Source: Elusimicrobiota bacterium (GTDB lineage Bacteria; Elusimicrobiota; Elusimicrobia; UBA1565; UBA9628). From it: a stretch of 6,167 nucleotides of DNA. Made by a program: the position numbers and the translations under genes. Of this stretch, positions 4,999-6,167 are shown in pieces. The notes under the pieces are model-generated. The model saw only the letters and a list, made by a program, of their open reading frames with translations, had not been told where the DNA came from and made no database searches. Where the stretch lies: NCBI GenBank assembly GCA_028869495.1, contig JAGWRY010000116.1, positions 1 through 6,167 of the forward strand, read 5' to 3'. The first letter of the stretch is position 1, and every line of letters starts with the position of its first letter.

Positions 4999-6167
4999 CG
5001 TTCCTGCTCCCCGAGCAGCGCCGCGCTCAGCGCGACGATCAGCGGCCAGGCCGGCGCGAGGGCCAGCAGGCTCGGGACCAGCTCCCGGAAGTCGAGGCCT
5101 TTCGTGAACGCGCCGAGGCAGAGCGTCATGAAGTGCGCGGTCGGGAACACGCGCCCGATCGCCGCGGCGGAGCCCTCCAGCGAGGAGACCGGCTGCATCA
5201 TCCCGGAGAACTGGACGGCCGGCACCATCGTCAGCACCGCCGACGCGAACAGCGCGGCGATCTGCGTGCTCGTGAAGGTCGAGACGAGGAGGCCGAGGCC
5301 GGTCGTCGCGCCGACGTAGAGCAGCGCGCCGAGGGTCAGCCCCGCGAGGCTGCCCTTGACCGGCACGCCGAACCAGAGCACGGCCAGCAGCGCCGTCGCC
5401 GCGAAGTTGACCATCCCGACGGCCAGGTACGGCAGCTGCTTGCCGAGCAGGAACTCCAGGCGCGTGACCGGCGTCACGTGCGCGTTGACGATCGAGCCGA
5501 GCTCCTTCTCGCGGACGACGCCGAGCGAGGCCAGGATCGCCGGGATGAAGATCAGCAGCAGCGAGATCACCGCCGGGACCATCGCGAAGACGCTCTTGAA
5601 GTCCTGGTTGTAGCGGAACCGCGGCTGGAGGTCGGCGGCGGGGCCGGGCGGGCGCTCGCCGAGGCGGCGTTCGGCGAGCGACTCCAGGTAGCGCGCGTGC
5701 AGGCCCTCGACGTAGCCGCGGATCGTCTCCGCGCGGAACGGCATCGCGCCGTCGATCCGCGCCGAGACCTCCGGGGACAGGCCGCGGGCGAGGTCGCGCC
5801 CGAAGCCCGGGGGGATCTCGACCGCCAGCGAGATCCGCGCGGCGCGCAGGCGGCGGTCGACGTCGGCCTCGTCGGTCAGCGGCGGGCGCTCGACGAAGTA
5901 GCGCGAGCCGGCCAGCTCCTGCGCGTACGCGCGGCTGGCGGGCGTCCGGTCGCGGTCGAGGACCGCGTAGCTCAGGTTCTCGACGTCGGTCGTGATCCCG
6001 TAGCCGAAGACGACCAGCAGGAGCACCGTCCCGAGGAGCGAGAACGCGCAGCGGATCGGGTCGCGCAGGATCTCCTTGGTCTCGCGCGCGCTGTAGGCCA
6101 GCAGGCGCCGCGCGCTGAAGGCCGCCGGCGGCGGGGCGGGGGCCGCGCGGCCGGCGAAGGCCCCGGC
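4995..6167 (-). CDS. rbbA: RbbA-like ABC transporter, C-terminal membrane domain (5' end outside window)
   Basis: The frame is open from the TGA at 4995-4997 to the right edge, giving 390 visible residues and no ATG, GTG or TTG before the first membrane helix. Visible residues 1-16 are an Ala/Pro-rich linker. Then come FSARRLLAYSARETKEILRD (17-36) and the first membrane segment (40-58). A periplasmic domain follows (VLDRDRTPASRAY, SRYFVERPPLTDE, IDGAMPFRAET), then VREKELGS (218-225) and about five more membrane segments ending near the C-terminus. This order and these motifs match the membrane half of E. coli RbbA, where two ABC ATPase domains precede it in the same chain (recalled, not searched). 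The linker suggests the same fusion here, but a separate ATPase gene cannot be excluded. A GTG at 6026 lies inside the first membrane helix and is not a credible start. The downstream YhhJ-like gene overlaps by ATGA, as partners of one exporter. Confidence 0.87.
   Translation of the reverse strand, partial: AGAFAGRAAPAPPPAAFSARRLLAYSARETKEILRDPIRCAFSLLGTVLLLVVFGYGITTDVENLSYAVLDRDRTPASRAYAQELAGSRYFVERPPLTDEADVDRRLRAARISLAVEIPPGFGRDLARGLSPEVSARIDGAMPFRAETIRGYVEGLHARYLESLAERRLGERPPGPAADLQPRFRYNQDFKSVFAMVPAVISLLLIFIPAILASLGVVREKELGSIVNAHVTPVTRLEFLLGKQLPYLAVGMVNFAATALLAVLWFGVPVKGSLAGLTLGALLYVGATTGLGLLVSTFTSTQIAALFASAVLTMVPAVQFSGMMQPVSSLEGSAAAIGRVFPTAHFMTLCLGAFTKGLDFRELVPSLLALAPAWPLIVALSAALLGEQER
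5007..5012 (-). promoter_or_regulatory. Ribosome binding site for the YhhJ-like permease
   Basis: Minus-strand GGGGAG lies 8 nt before ATG 4998, within the last codons of the RbbA-like gene. Together with the ATGA stop/start overlap it fixes the permease start and indicates coupled translation. Confidence 0.7.

Noticed and set aside
3901..5319. Plus-strand open frames opposite the permease genes (3901-4278 and 4369-5319)
   Set aside because: Their composition is shadow-like (Arg, Asp, Glu, Gln, Ala), and the minus strand encodes clear ABC-2 permeases with membrane helices over the same bases.

Overview
The window is very GC-rich, densely coding bacterial DNA. Intergenic gaps are short and third codon positions are almost all G or C. 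The genes are chromosomal in character: a regulator pair, an OsmC protein, a helicase and an envelope ABC exporter. The exporter genes resemble the Gram-negative rbbA/yhhJ pair, so a high-GC Gram-negative or deep-branching bacterium is the best guess. The phylum cannot be fixed from this sequence. I see no phage, transposon, CRISPR or RNA gene.

Layout: bases 1-159 are non-coding or the extreme tail of an unseen gene, and contain GC-rich inverted repeats. A consensus-like promoter (160-188) drives an ArsR-type repressor gene (196-528). This overlaps by 4 nt a gene for a protein made of two fused AHSA1/SRPBCC domains (525-1451). Next, on the minus strand, comes an OsmC-family gene (1448-1855). 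Its stop codon overlaps that of the SRPBCC gene inside a CTAG palindrome, and a hairpin is centred on the overlap. A compact divergent promoter region (about 1856-1928) separates osmC from a plus-strand superfamily 1 helicase of the IGHMBP2 type (about 1929-3836). On the minus strand lie a complete YhhJ-like ABC-2 permease (3862-4998) and, upstream of it, the C-terminal membrane part of an RbbA-like protein (4995-6167) that runs off the right edge. These two also overlap by ATGA.

How the parts fit: the ArsR protein probably represses its own two-gene operon through a near-perfect palindrome that spans the -10 region and the start codon. The two ABC-2 genes are probably the distal end of an exporter operon whose ATPase part, and perhaps an HlyD-type adaptor, lie beyond the right edge. 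The helicase and osmC are single genes sharing one promoter region.

No new multi-gene system is evident. The most interesting signals are regulatory. Three predicted promoters place the -10 box 6 to 10 nt before the start codon, which suggests leaderless mRNAs. The divergent osmC/helicase promoters carry mirror-image cores. One hairpin is shared by two overlapping stop codons.
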